A stretch of DNA of 64,000 bases from Mycobacterium sp. URHB0044 (GCF_000620625.1 NZ_JIAW01000012.1:124001-188000), one strand, 5' to 3'; shown: positions 42,271 through 51,474, numbered from the stretch's first letter. Translations and numbers: made by a program. The notes: generated by a model not told the origin, from the sequence alone.

Positions 42271-43791
42271 CTATTTCATCGTCGGGATGGAGAACTCGGC
42301 GCCATCCTTGATGCCCGAGGGCCACCGTTGCGTCACGGTCTTGACCTTGGTGTAGAAGATGATCGACGACGGGCCGTGCTGGTTGAGGTCGCCGAAGCCG
42401 GACCGTTTCCAGCCACCGAAGCTGTGGTAGGCGACCGGCACCGGGATCGGCACGTTCACGCCGACCATGCCGACCTGCACACGTGACACGAAGTCGCGGG
42501 CGGTGTCGCCGTCCCGGGTGAAGATCGCCACCCCGTTGCCGTACTCGTGCTCGGACGGCAGCCGCAACGCCTCTTCGTAGTCGTGTGCGCGCACGATGCA
42601 CAGCACCGGGCCGAAGATCTCGTCGGTGTAGATCGACATGTCGGGGGTGACGTGATCGAACAGCGTCGGCCCGATGAAGTAGCCGCCCTCCAGGTTCGCG
42701 TCACCGAAGGTGAGCTCGTCGCTGGCGCGCTCGCGGCCGTCGACCACGGCCTCGGCGCCGGCGGCGACGCCCTGGCCGATGTAGTCGCGGACCCGCTCCA
42801 GCGCGGCGCCCGTGACCAGAGGGCCGTAGTCGGCCTTGGGGTCGAGGCTGTGGCCGACCCGCAGGTTGTTGACGCGCTCGACCAGCCTGGCGCGCAGGCG
42901 TTCTGCCGTCTGCTCACCGACCGGCACCGCGACGCTGATGGCCATGCACCGCTCGCCGGCACTGCCGTAACCCGCGCCGATCAGAGCATCCACCGCCTGG
43001 TCGAGGTCGGCGTCCGGCATGATGATCATGTGGTTCTTGGCGCCACCGAAACACTGGGCGCGCTTGCCATTTGCCGCCGCGGTGGAATAGATGTACTGCG
43101 CGATGTCGGAGCTGCCGACGAAGCCCACCGCCTGGATGTCGGGGTGGTGCAGGATGGCGTCGACGGCCTCCTTGTCGCCCTGCACGACCTGGAAGACGCC
43201 GGGCGGCAGGCCTGCCTCGAGGAATAGCTCGGCCAGCCGTACCGGCACCGAAGGGTCGCGCTCGGAGGGCTTGAGGATGAAGGCGTTGCCGCACGCCAGC
43301 GCGGGGCCGGCCTTCCACAGCGGGATCATCGCGGGGAAGTTGAACGGCGTGATGCCCGCGACGACGCCGAGCGGCTGGCGCAGCGAGTAGACGTCGATGC
43401 CGCCGCCTGCATTCTCGGTGTGCTCGCCCTTGAGCAGGTGGGGGATGCCGATCGCGAACTCGATGACCTCGACGCCGCGCTGAATGTCGCCCCGTGCGTC
43501 GGCGACGGTCTTGCCGTGCTCGAGGGAGAGCAGCTCGGCGAGTTCGTCCATGTTCTGGTTCACCAGGTCGACGAAGCGCATCATCACCCGTGCGCGGCGC
43601 TGCGGGTTGAACGCGGCCCAGCCCTTCTGGGCCTCGACCGCCGAGGCGACGGCGGCGTCGACGTCGGCCGACGAGGCCATCGCGACCTGAGCCTGCACCT
43701 CACCGGTGCTGGGGTTGAGCACGTCGGCGGTGCGCCCGGACGTGCCTGCGGCGCGCTTGCCGTCGATGAAGTGCGGAATTTGTGTGGTCAT
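42271..43791 (-). CDS. mmsA: Methylmalonate-semialdehyde dehydrogenase (CoA-acylating)
   Basis: 506 residues, ALDH superfamily. It converts methylmalonate semialdehyde to propionyl-CoA using NAD and CoA. The active-site Cys is in YGSAGERCMAISVAV; TPFNFPAMIPLWK and VGFVGSSDIA line the cofactor site. First gene of the valine operon. A perfect 18-bp palindrome lies 34 bases upstream of its start. Confidence 0.94.
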   Translation of the reverse strand: MTTQIPHFIDGKRAAGTSGRTADVLNPSTGEVQAQVAMASSADVDAAVASAVEAQKGWAAFNPQRRARVMMRFVDLVNQNMDELAELLSLEHGKTVADARGDIQRGVEVIEFAIGIPHLLKGEHTENAGGGIDVYSLRQPLGVVAGITPFNFPAMIPLWKAGPALACGNAFILKPSERDPSVPVRLAELFLEAGLPPGVFQVVQGDKEAVDAILHHPDIQAVGFVGSSDIAQYIYSTAAANGKRAQCFGGAKNHMIIMPDADLDQAVDALIGAGYGSAGERCMAISVAVPVGEQTAERLRARLVERVNNLRVGHSLDPKADYGPLVTGAALERVRDYIGQGVAAGAEAVVDGRERASDELTFGDANLEGGYFIGPTLFDHVTPDMSIYTDEIFGPVLCIVRAHDYEEALRLPSEHEYGNGVAIFTRDGDTARDFVSRVQVGMVGVNVPIPVPVAYHSFGGWKRSGFGDLNQHGPSSIIFYTKVKTVTQRWPSGIKDGAEFSIPTMK

Positions 43792-43824
43792 GAGCGTGCC
43801 CCTCGAGAAACGATCTGCGGCGAA

Positions 43825-43842
43825 TACTAGGACATCCTAGTA
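43825..43842. promoter_or_regulatory. 18-bp perfect palindrome upstream of mmsA, probable operator
   Basis: TACTAGGACATCCTAGTA: 8-bp arms around a CA spacer, 34-51 bases before the mmsA ATG (minus strand) in the 104-base gap before the DUF3159 gene. The size and symmetry fit a TetR-type dimer site. No regulator gene adjoins, so the repressor is probably elsewhere. Confidence 0.7.
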
Positions 43843-43895
43843 AGTTCTCGCGGTGCTTGGCAAGACCGCCGACGCACGGCCAGGGGAGCGGCGTC

Positions 43896-44519
43896 TCAGT
43901 CGTCGGCGGTCGCGGTTCTCGGGAGCGCCCGAATCGCGTAGCGGACGGCCAGCAGGATCAGCGTGGAGGTCACGACGAAGACCGGCCAGCCCATGGCCAC
44001 CCGCGCAACCGCCAGCAGGCCCGCCTGGTCCGTGTCGTACAGGTAGTACTGGACGAAGAAGCGGGACCACGATGCCGCCGCCATCGCGAGCGTGACGACG
44101 TCGAAGGCCAAGCGCACCCGCGGAATTCGGCGCCACGTGTCGTCGCGACCGGTGGCCCACGCCCAGACCGCCCCGACGAGCGGGCGTCGAATCACCAGCG
44201 AAATCGTGAACACGATCGCCGTGACCAAGTACATGCCGATGCCCGGAAGGTAGAAGTCCTTGGCCTTGCCGGTGACGAGCGCGAAGACCGCGCACGCCAC
44301 CACACCGCCGAATCCGAACAGCGCGGGACGCGTCGACTCGCGGCGGAGGAGCTGCCACCCCAGGATGACCGCGGCGGTGACCAGTGCCGCACTGATCGCT
44401 GGTACGAGACCCAACACCGACGACGCCACGGCGAACGTCGTTACCGGCAACGCCGTGAAGATCATGCCGCGCACACCGCCCGAGCGAGCCAGTAGTCCCT
44501 CGAGCGGTGTGTGCGTCAT
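43896..44519 (-). CDS. DUF3159 membrane protein
   Basis: 207 residues with about six membrane helices, typical of the actinobacterial DUF3159 family (FGGVVACAVFALVTGKAKDFYLPGI in pieces, WSRFFVQYYLYDTDQAGLLAVAR). No function is known. It starts TTHTPLEGLLARSGGVRG after Met. It may be co-transcribed into mmsA but the palindrome between suggests mmsA has its own promoter. Confidence 0.8.
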   Translation of the reverse strand: MTHTPLEGLLARSGGVRGMIFTALPVTTFAVASSVLGLVPAISAALVTAAVILGWQLLRRESTRPALFGFGGVVACAVFALVTGKAKDFYLPGIGMYLVTAIVFTISLVIRRPLVGAVWAWATGRDDTWRRIPRVRLAFDVVTLAMAAASWSRFFVQYYLYDTDQAGLLAVARVAMGWPVFVVTSTLILLAVRYAIRALPRTATADD

Positions 44520-44581
44520 ACGTTCCTGATTACTTGAGTTTGGGTCCGCGCGCCACGTGGCGGATGGCGCGCCACGTGCCG

Positions 44582-44884
44582 TCAGAAGGGCAGGTCCACT
44601 TCGCCGTTGGACGTGACACCCTCATCGTGGTTGCGGTTGACGTAACCGGGGGTGACCGGAGCCTGCGGCTCGATGCCGTAGGGCACCAGCGGGTCCGTGC
44701 CGATGCCGGCGTCGCCGACCGGCGCACCGGTCTCGGCTGCGATCGGCGTGTTGGTGTCGATGGCGGTCGACGTGGGGCCGTCGGCGAGCAGCGTGGTGGC
44801 CCCGCTGATCGGCAAGACGGCTACCAGACCGGCGAAGAGACCGGCGCCGAGCCACGGGACGGTGATGGCGAGTTTGCGGATCAT
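44582..44884 (-). CDS. Small exported mycobacterial protein
   Basis: 100 residues. A signal peptide (IRKLAITVPWLGAGLFAGL ... ISGATTLLA) precedes a polar mature region of about 65 residues rich in Thr, Gly and Asp, with GTDPLVPYGIEPQAPVTPGYV and ending NGEVDLPF. This pattern recurs in mycobacteria; function unknown. A good AGGAGCA ribosome binding site precedes the ATG. Confidence 0.7.
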   Translation of the reverse strand: MIRKLAITVPWLGAGLFAGLVAVLPISGATTLLADGPTSTAIDTNTPIAAETGAPVGDAGIGTDPLVPYGIEPQAPVTPGYVNRNHDEGVTSNGEVDLPF

Positions 44885-44980
44885 GATGTGCTCCTGTCTG
44901 GGAAATCGTTCGGACCTACGAGATGATCGTGTCCGACCGAGGCGTCCATTTCGCCAGTGCTAGCGGGTGAACGGCATTGC

Positions 44981-45010
44981 AGGTACCCGGAAGACCCAGG
45001 TAGCCGGAAA
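44981..45010 (+). repeat. Tandem direct repeat upstream of the MFS gene
   Basis: CAGGTACCCGGAA (44981-44993) and CAGGTAGCCGGAA (44998-45010), one mismatch, period 17. The second copy runs into CGGAAA-N13-TTTCCG (45006-45030). It lies 57-86 bases before the transporter start and may bind a regulator. Confidence 0.45.
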
Positions 45011-45066
45011 CCGCAGTGTCCGATTTCCGCCAGCATCGACGTGTCCCGCGTTCCTAACGTCGAGGC

Positions 45067-46308
45067 ATGCAATCCGATTCACTCCGGACCACGCCCGTCG
45101 CGATCCTTCGGGCACCGGTCGTCTGGTTCATGGCGCTTGCCGCGGCGATCGGTACCGCCACCATCTATCCCCTCCAACCCGCGATCGGCGAGGTGGCGGG
45201 CGGCCTTCGGGTATCCGTCGCCGAAATTGGACTCGCCCTCGCGTTCGGGCCCGTTGGCTACATGTTGGGGCTGGCCCTGCTGGTACCGCTCGTCGACCGG
45301 TTCCCACCACGTCGCGTGCTCTCAATCCAGTTCGGCGCCTTGGCAACCGCGCTTGCGGTCACCAGCTCGGTGGGCACGACGTGGTTGCTGTGCCTCGTCA
45401 CCTGTGCCGTAGGAGCAGGTTCCTCGGTCGGTGCCCAGCTGAGTTCCGTCGGCGGCCGCTTCGCCGATCCCGCCAGGCGTGCAACGGTTCTCGGCATCGT
45501 CACCTCGGGGATATCCGCGGGAATCCTTGCCGGACGGATCGTCGGCGGATGGCTCACGGACGTGATCGCTTGGCGCGGGATGCTTCTCGTCTTCGCCGTC
45601 GCATGCGCGGCCATGGCGGTTGCGGCGCGCTTCCTGCTGCCAGGTGCCGCTGGCGCCGTCACCTCCGGCTATCTCACGACGCTGCGCGCGCTGCCGGGGC
45701 TCTATGCCCGATTTCGGCCACTGAGGCTGGCAGTCGGTCGTGGCACCTCGTGGTTCTTCGCCTTCTGCGCAGTGTGGGCCGGGCTCGCGGTTGCGTTGTC
45801 ACAGCCGCCGTACTCGTACTCGTCGGAACGGATCGGGCTGTATGCCGTTGCCGGGCTGTTGGGCATCGCCGCCACCCGCGTTGCCGGCGCCTGGACGGAC
45901 CGCGTCGGTGCCCGCACGGTGATTCTGGTCGGACTCGGCATCGCCGTGACCGCGGCAGCCGCACTCGCCCTGTGCCTTTCGAACACTCCGGCCACCCTGG
46001 TGTGTCTCGGTCTCTTCGACGCGGGCCTGTTTGCGGCTCAGGTCGCGAATCAGAGCACCGTTCTGGCGATCGATCCGGAAGCGCCCGCCCAGTTCAACAG
46101 CGCCTACATGTTGGTGTACTTCATCGGCGGCAGCATCGGCACGGCGTTCGGCGCCGCAGCCGTTGGTTGGTTCGGCTGGCCCGCGACCGCAGCCATCTGC
46201 GCGGCGGCGATCGCGTTCGCCGCGGCGATTACCGCCGTCGCCGGGGGCGAGGAGACTGCGTCGGTCAGGCGTACAGGGAGTCGATCCGATCGGCGTACTT
46301 CTCGTTGA
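45067..46308 (+). CDS. MFS transporter
   Basis: 413 residues, about 12 membrane helices. The first-loop motif is LVPLVDRFPPRRVL (GxxxDRxGRR-like), and the second half has GAWTDRVGARTVIL. It resembles drug/metabolite efflux MFS proteins. Substrate unknown. Its last 44 bases overlap the convergent acyl-CoA synthetase gene. Confidence 0.87.
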   Translation: MQSDSLRTTPVAILRAPVVWFMALAAAIGTATIYPLQPAIGEVAGGLRVSVAEIGLALAFGPVGYMLGLALLVPLVDRFPPRRVLSIQFGALATALAVTSSVGTTWLLCLVTCAVGAGSSVGAQLSSVGGRFADPARRATVLGIVTSGISAGILAGRIVGGWLTDVIAWRGMLLVFAVACAAMAVAARFLLPGAAGAVTSGYLTTLRALPGLYARFRPLRLAVGRGTSWFFAFCAVWAGLAVALSQPPYSYSSERIGLYAVAGLLGIAATRVAGAWTDRVGARTVILVGLGIAVTAAAALALCLSNTPATLVCLGLFDAGLFAAQVANQSTVLAIDPEAPAQFNSAYMLVYFIGGSIGTAFGAAAVGWFGWPATAAICAAAIAFAAAITAVAGGEETASVRRTGSRSDRRTSR

Positions 46309-48028
46309 TCGGCTTGCGCCGCAGCTTCATCGTCGGCGTCAGCTCGGTGCCGCCCGCTTCCCAGAACGTCGGCAGAATCTCGTACTTCTTGATCTGCTCG
46401 ACGCGGGAGAGCTTCTCGTTGCCTGCCGCGACGCCTGCCGCGATGATCTGCGCGACGCCAGGGTCGCAGGCCAGTGTCATGCCTGAGGCATCGCACAACC
46501 CGGTCCGTTCGGCGTACGCCGCGCCGGCGTCGGGGTCGAGCGCAATGAGGGCGACGTTGTACGGCCGGTTGTCACCGATCGCGATGATGCCGCCGATGAG
46601 TGGACATGCCGCCTTGATGGAGTTCTCGATGTTGGTGGGGGACATGTTCTTTCCGGCGAGATTGATCATCAGCTCCTTCTTGCGATCGACGATCGTGACG
46701 TAGCCGTCCTCGTCCACCGTGCCGATGTCACCGGTCATGACCCAGCCGTCGACGAGTGTCTCCGCCGTTCGCACCGGGTCCTTGCGGTAGCCCTTCATCA
46801 CCAGCGGACCCCGCGCCATGATCTCGCCATCCTCGGCGAGCTTGATCTCCATTCCCAGTGCAGCACGCCCTATGGTGCCGACCTTGATGCGGTCGGGCGG
46901 ATTCACCGTCGCGAGCCCGGTGAGCTCCGACATCCCCCAGATTTCGCACAGGTTGATGCCGATGGCGAGGAAGAACTCGATGGTCGCCGGGGCCAGTGCG
47001 GCCGCACCCGTCCACGCGATGCGGCACTGGTCCAGCCCGATGGCGCGCCGCAGGCTGGAGAACACCAGGGCCTCACTGCGTTCCCATTGCTTCTGCTGTT
47101 CGGTGGTCAGCGACTCACCGCGTTGTCCGAGTTGCACCTTCAGCCGGCCGATCGCCAGGGCCTCCCACGTCGCGGCGAGGATGTGCTCGTTGGGCTCGGC
47201 GTTGATCTTGGCTTCGATGCCGGCCCGGATCTTCTCCCACACGCGAGGGACGGCGAACCACAGGTTCGGACGGCAGTCCAGGAGTGCGGCGAGGATGGCC
47301 TTGGGGTCGGCGACGTAGGTCACCTGCGAACCGATCGCCGACGCCAGGTAGATGCTGGTTACCCGGTCGGCGATGTGCGCCGCGGGCAGGAATGACGTCC
47401 ATCTGTCGCCGAACTTCATCGGCGCGACGGCCTGGAAGCACGCGATCTCGGCCAGCACGTTCGCGTGGGTGATCTGCACGCCTTTCGGGGGTCCCGTGGT
47501 CCCGGAGGTGTAGATCAGCGTGCAGATGTCGTCGGAACTCACTGTCCGCCAAGCGGACTCGAAGTTGAAGCCCGCCCGCGGCTCGGCCAGTTCGAGGTCG
47601 GTCAATGTGAGGGTGGCACCTTCGGCCGGACCGTCCACGCACACGACGTGCCCCAGGACGACCCCGGACTTCAGAATGCGGTCGAGGAAGGCCCGTTCGG
47701 TCACGACGATGCGGTTCTCGGCGTGGGTGAAGAGATATTCGAGCTGCTCGGGGGCGCTGGTGTTGTAGACCGAGAACGGAATGGCGCCAAGATGCGTGGC
47801 GGCCATGTCGACGAGTGCGAACTCCGGACGGTTCGTCAGCATGAGCCCGAGTGTCTCGCCATGGCGCAGGCCCAGCTGGTCGAGACCGGCCGCAATGCGA
47901 CGAACTCTGTCGGCGTACTCACGCCAGGTGATGGACACCGCGTCGCCGGGCGTTCGCAGCGCCACTTCGTCGGGCGCCACAATAGATGTTCGCTGAAATG
48001 CTTCACATACAGTGGTTGAACTGCTCAT
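46265..48028 (-). CDS. Long-chain fatty acyl-CoA synthetase (FadD family)
   Basis: 587 residues from ATG 48028, preceded by GAGGGGGG; the frame is open beyond. It activates fatty acids as acyl-AMP then acyl-CoA. The AMP motif LIYTSGTTGPPKGVQ, WGMSELTGLATVN, GDIGTVDEDGYVTIVDRKKELM (in pieces) and the late KYEILPTFWEAGGTELTPTMK with catalytic Lys are intact, resembling the FadD15 group. Membrane helices absent. Confidence 0.9.
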   Translation of the reverse strand: MSSSTTVCEAFQRTSIVAPDEVALRTPGDAVSITWREYADRVRRIAAGLDQLGLRHGETLGLMLTNRPEFALVDMAATHLGAIPFSVYNTSAPEQLEYLFTHAENRIVVTERAFLDRILKSGVVLGHVVCVDGPAEGATLTLTDLELAEPRAGFNFESAWRTVSSDDICTLIYTSGTTGPPKGVQITHANVLAEIACFQAVAPMKFGDRWTSFLPAAHIADRVTSIYLASAIGSQVTYVADPKAILAALLDCRPNLWFAVPRVWEKIRAGIEAKINAEPNEHILAATWEALAIGRLKVQLGQRGESLTTEQQKQWERSEALVFSSLRRAIGLDQCRIAWTGAAALAPATIEFFLAIGINLCEIWGMSELTGLATVNPPDRIKVGTIGRAALGMEIKLAEDGEIMARGPLVMKGYRKDPVRTAETLVDGWVMTGDIGTVDEDGYVTIVDRKKELMINLAGKNMSPTNIENSIKAACPLIGGIIAIGDNRPYNVALIALDPDAGAAYAERTGLCDASGMTLACDPGVAQIIAAGVAAGNEKLSRVEQIKKYEILPTFWEAGGTELTPTMKLRRKPINEKYADRIDSLYA

Positions 48029-48105
48029 TGTCCCCCCTCGAGACGAGCTATGTTTGCTAGCGTAGGTCGCTCGGCGTCGTTCGGGAAGGGGTTGGCTGAA
48101 TTCGG

Positions 48106-48717
48106 CTAGCCGTCGTCGTGCTGGCCGCGCAGCTCCTCGACGAACGCCCGCGCCTCGTCCCACGTCGGGAGCAGGCCGGCGGCCTCGACGTCGGCGAGCG
48201 TGGGCGCGGCGGCGTCGCGATCCGACATCGTCGGCTCGGCGATGGGCCACTCGATCCCGATCGCCGGATCGGTAGGGCAGATGGTGTGTTCGCGTTGCGG
48301 GTCGTAGCCAGTCGAGCAGAGGTAGGACACCGTCGAATCATCCTGCAGCGCAACGAAACCGTGTGCGAGGCCCTCCGAGAGGTACACCGTCCGGTGGTCG
48401 CGGTCGTCGAGCAGCACCGAGTCCCAGCGACCGAAGGTGGGCGAGCCGACCCGGATGTCGACGACGACGTCGAACACCGCACCGCGCAGGCAGCTCACGT
48501 ACTTGGCCTGACTCGGCGGCAGCTGCGCGAAGTGCAGGCCGCGCAGCACACCCGCCGACGACACCGACGTGTTGGCCTGGTGGAGGTCGAGCCGATGCCC
48601 GGTCATGGCCGTGAATTCGCGGTCGGTGAACCATTCGAAGAAGACGCCGCGCGCATCGGTGTGCACCGTCGGCGTGATCTCCCACGCTCCTGGCACGGCG
48701 AGCTCGCGGAACGTCAC
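48106..48717 (-). CDS. rmlC: dTDP-4-dehydrorhamnose 3,5-epimerase
   Basis: 203 residues from GTG 48717, which overlaps the rmlB stop (GTGA); longer open frame upstream is rejected on family length (202 in M. tuberculosis). It epimerises dTDP-4-keto-6-deoxyglucose in dTDP-rhamnose synthesis for the mycolyl-arabinogalactan linker. Catalytic H62 (LRGLHFAQ) and Y132 (STVSYLCS) are in their known positions. Confidence 0.95.
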   Translation of the reverse strand: MTFRELAVPGAWEITPTVHTDARGVFFEWFTDREFTAMTGHRLDLHQANTSVSSAGVLRGLHFAQLPPSQAKYVSCLRGAVFDVVVDIRVGSPTFGRWDSVLLDDRDHRTVYLSEGLAHGFVALQDDSTVSYLCSTGYDPQREHTICPTDPAIGIEWPIAEPTMSDRDAAAPTLADVEAAGLLPTWDEARAFVEELRGQHDDG

Positions 48718-49709
48718 TGGCCGCGGCCCTCGTAGACCGCCTCGGCCTGATCCTTCAGCGGCCGCCACCAGGATTCGTTGGCGCGGTACCAAGCGATGGT
48801 CTCCCGCAGGCCCGCCTCGAAGTCGGTGTGCGTTGGTATCCAACCCAATTCGTCGCGCAGCGCCGAGGGGTCGATTGCGTAGCGCATGTCGTGGCCGACG
48901 CGGTCGGTCACGTAGTCGAAGTCGTCGGCGTCACGGCCCATCAATCGCAACACCGAGCGCAACACCGACAGGTTGTCGCGTTCTCCGTCGGCGCCGATCA
49001 GGTAGGTCCGCCCGATGACGCCGTCGGCCAGGATCCGCCACACTGCGGCGTTGTGGTCGTCGACGTGGATCCAGTCGCGCACGTTGGCGCCGGTGCCGTA
49101 CAGCTTGGGCCGTCGGCCGGTGAGCACGTTCGTGATCTGACGGGGGATGAACTTCTCCACGTGCTGGTACGGCCCGTAATTGTTGGAGCAGTTGGAGATT
49201 GTCGCGCGCACGCCGTAGGACCGAACCCAGGACCGCACCAGCATGTCGGCGGCGGCCTTGGTCGACGAGTACGGGCTCGACGGGTTGTACGGCGTCGCCT
49301 CGGTGAACCGGCGCGGATCGTCGATCTCCAGGTCGCCGTACACCTCGTCGGTCGACACGTGATGCAGCCGAATCGCGTTGTGGCGCACCGCTTCGAGAAT
49401 CGTGAACGTGCCGATCACGTTGGTCCGCAAGAACGGCTCGGGATCGGCGATGGCGTTGTCGACGTGGGTTTCGGCGGCGAAGTGCACCACGGCGTCGGAT
49501 TCGGCGACGAGCTTGCCGACCAGTTCGGCATCGGTGACGTCACCCCGCACCAGTCGCACCGCGTCCTGCACCGGTGCCAGCGACTCGTGGCTGCCCGCGT
49601 AGGTCATGGCGTCGAGCACGGTCACCGAGACCTCGGGGTGCTCCCGCACCGCGCCGTGCACGAAGTTGGCGCCGATGAAGCCGGCTCCACCGGTGACCAG
49701 CAAACGCAT
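48714..49709 (-). CDS. rmlB: dTDP-glucose 4,6-dehydratase
   Basis: 331 residues. Extended SDR enzyme that makes dTDP-4-keto-6-deoxyglucose. N-terminal TGGAGFIGANFV, catalytic triad region HVSTDEVYGDL and YSSTKAAADMLV (Tyr/Lys), and SNNYGPYQHVEKFIPR. It precedes rmlC in a coupled pair, as Rv3464-Rv3465 do. Confidence 0.95.
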   Translation of the reverse strand: MRLLVTGGAGFIGANFVHGAVREHPEVSVTVLDAMTYAGSHESLAPVQDAVRLVRGDVTDAELVGKLVAESDAVVHFAAETHVDNAIADPEPFLRTNVIGTFTILEAVRHNAIRLHHVSTDEVYGDLEIDDPRRFTEATPYNPSSPYSSTKAAADMLVRSWVRSYGVRATISNCSNNYGPYQHVEKFIPRQITNVLTGRRPKLYGTGANVRDWIHVDDHNAAVWRILADGVIGRTYLIGADGERDNLSVLRSVLRLMGRDADDFDYVTDRVGHDMRYAIDPSALRDELGWIPTHTDFEAGLRETIAWYRANESWWRPLKDQAEAVYEGRGQ

Positions 49710-49734
49710 GGCGCCACCTTAGCGCCAACCGGCG

Positions 49735-50592
49735 TTACCCCTTGGTCGACAGTCCCAGCGGACCGGCCAGATCGGTCAACGTCGGCACCAGCGCCTCCTT
49801 GCCGCCGAGCACCTGGATGGCGACGTGGTCGGCGCCGGCGTCGAGGTGCTCGGTGAGCCGCGCGGCGATCGCTTCCGGGGTGCCGTGGGCGACCACGGAG
49901 TCGATGAGCTTGTCGCTGCCGGGCTTGGCGATGTCGGCGTCGGTGAAGCCGATCCGCTTCCAGTTGTTCAGGTAGTTGCTCAGGTTGAGGTAGAAGTCCA
50001 CGGTCTTGCGGCCGATCTCGCGCGCCTGTGCCGCATCCCTGGTCAGCACCACCTTGTGCTCGGGAGCCAGGAACACCGTGTTGCCGATGAGATTGTGGGC
50101 CTGGGCGGTGTGCTCGGGCGTCGTCAGGTACGGATGTGCACCCGCGCTGCGCTTGGCGGCCAGCTCGAGCACCTTGGGTCCCAGTGCCGCGACGACGCGT
50201 CGGCTGGTGGGCACCTGGGCGGCGTCCAGCGCGTCCAGGTACTCGACCAGCACGTCGTACGGCTTGCGGTACTCGTCGGTGTGCTCCGGATGCCCGATGC
50301 CGATGCCGAGCAGGAACCGCCCGGGGTAGGCAGCCTCGACCCGGTGATAGGCCTCCGCCACCTGCTCGGCAGGCGCCGTCCAGACGTTCACGATGCCCGT
50401 GGCGACGTGCAGCGTCTCGGTCTGCTCGAGAATCGGCTCCACGTAGGCCAGGTCACCGGACGGCGACCCGCCGATCCACAGTGCGCCGTACCCCAGTCTC
50501 TCGATCTCCACCGCCTGCTCGGGCTCGGGAGCCCCGAACGTCCATACGCCGAATCGGCCGAAGTCGGGCTTGAGCGTTACTGCGTCGGTCAT
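49735..50592 (-). CDS. LLM-class F420-dependent oxidoreductase
   Basis: 285 residues (MTDAVTLKPDFGRFGVW). Luciferase-like TIM barrel of the Rv3463 group; IERLGYGALWIGGSPSGD, ATGIVNVWTAPAEQVAEAYHRVEAAYPGRFLLGIG (in pieces) and SAGAHPYLTTPEHTAQA are conserved. Substrate unknown. It and the next gene are tandem paralogues. Located between rmlB and infA, as Rv3463 is in M. tuberculosis. Confidence 0.88.
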   Translation of the reverse strand: MTDAVTLKPDFGRFGVWTFGAPEPEQAVEIERLGYGALWIGGSPSGDLAYVEPILEQTETLHVATGIVNVWTAPAEQVAEAYHRVEAAYPGRFLLGIGIGHPEHTDEYRKPYDVLVEYLDALDAAQVPTSRRVVAALGPKVLELAAKRSAGAHPYLTTPEHTAQAHNLIGNTVFLAPEHKVVLTRDAAQAREIGRKTVDFYLNLSNYLNNWKRIGFTDADIAKPGSDKLIDSVVAHGTPEAIAARLTEHLDAGADHVAIQVLGGKEALVPTLTDLAGPLGLSTKG

Positions 50593-50628
50593 GCGGGTCC
50601 CTTCGAGGTTGCGGGCGGGGAGGTCGGC

Positions 50629-51474
50629 TCACTGCAGACCGAGCGGACCTGCCAGTTCGGTGAGCGCGGGCACCAGCTTCTCAGTACCCATCAGGACCTG
50701 GACCGGAACATGATCGGCACCCGCCGCAACATGCTCCTTGAGCCGCGCTGCGATGGCGTCGACGGTCCCGTAGGCGACGACGGCGTCGACGAATCGGTCG
50801 CTGCCGGGCCTGGCCAGGTCCTCGTCGGTGAAACCGAGTCGCTTGAAGTTGTTCAGGTAGTTGGCCAGACCGAGGTAGAGCTCGAGCGCCTTGCGTCCGA
50901 CGGCGCGCGCCTGCTCGGCATCGGTGGTCAGAATCACCTTGTGCTCGGGGGCGATGAACGCGTCCGGTCCGATGAGCTCGCGCGCCTGGGCGGTGTGCTC
51001 CGGAGTGGTCAGGTAGGGGTGGGCGCCTGCGCTGCGCCGAGCCGAGAGCTTGAGCACCTGCGGACCCAACGCCGCGACGACCACGCGGTCTTTGGGCACG
51101 CCGTGCTCGTCGAGCTTGTCGAGGTATTCGGTGAGCGCGTCGTAGGGCTTCTTGTACTCGGTGTGCGCCTCGGGATGGCCCACGCCGATGCCCAACAGGA
51201 AGCGACCGGGGTAGGCGGCCTCGATGCGATGAAAGGACTCGGCGATGGGGGCCGCGTCGGCGGTCCAGATGTTGACGATGCCGGTGGCCACCTTCAGCGT
51301 GGTGGTGGCTTCGAGAAGGGTGTCGACCCAGTCGAGTTCGGCGGGCGGCGATCCGCCGCCCCAGATGGCTCCGTAGCCGAGGGACTCGATGTCCTTGAGT
51401 TGCCCGGCAGTCAGCTGCTGCCACTGCGTGTAGTGGCCGAATACGCCGAACGTGCCGAGGTCTGGTTTCGTCAT
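50629..51474 (-). CDS. LLM-class F420-dependent oxidoreductase, tandem paralogue
   Basis: 281 residues (MTKPDLGTFGVFGHYTQWQQL). Nearly the same block structure as its neighbour (GYGAIWGGGSPPAELDWVDTL, SAGAHPYLTTPEHTAQARELIG), so a duplication. The longer insert SRHYTQWQQLTAGQLKDIESL at the N-terminus differs, pointing to a changed substrate pocket. Transcribed towards the first copy, 36 bases away. Confidence 0.87.
   Translation of the reverse strand: MTKPDLGTFGVFGHYTQWQQLTAGQLKDIESLGYGAIWGGGSPPAELDWVDTLLEATTTLKVATGIVNIWTADAAPIAESFHRIEAAYPGRFLLGIGVGHPEAHTEYKKPYDALTEYLDKLDEHGVPKDRVVVAALGPQVLKLSARRSAGAHPYLTTPEHTAQARELIGPDAFIAPEHKVILTTDAEQARAVGRKALELYLGLANYLNNFKRLGFTDEDLARPGSDRFVDAVVAYGTVDAIAARLKEHVAAGADHVPVQVLMGTEKLVPALTELAGPLGLQ

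Noticed and set aside
45025..45066. Second SigL-type -10 (CGTGTC) before the MFS gene
   Set aside because: No TGAAC -35 lies 15-18 bases upstream, so it is probably chance.
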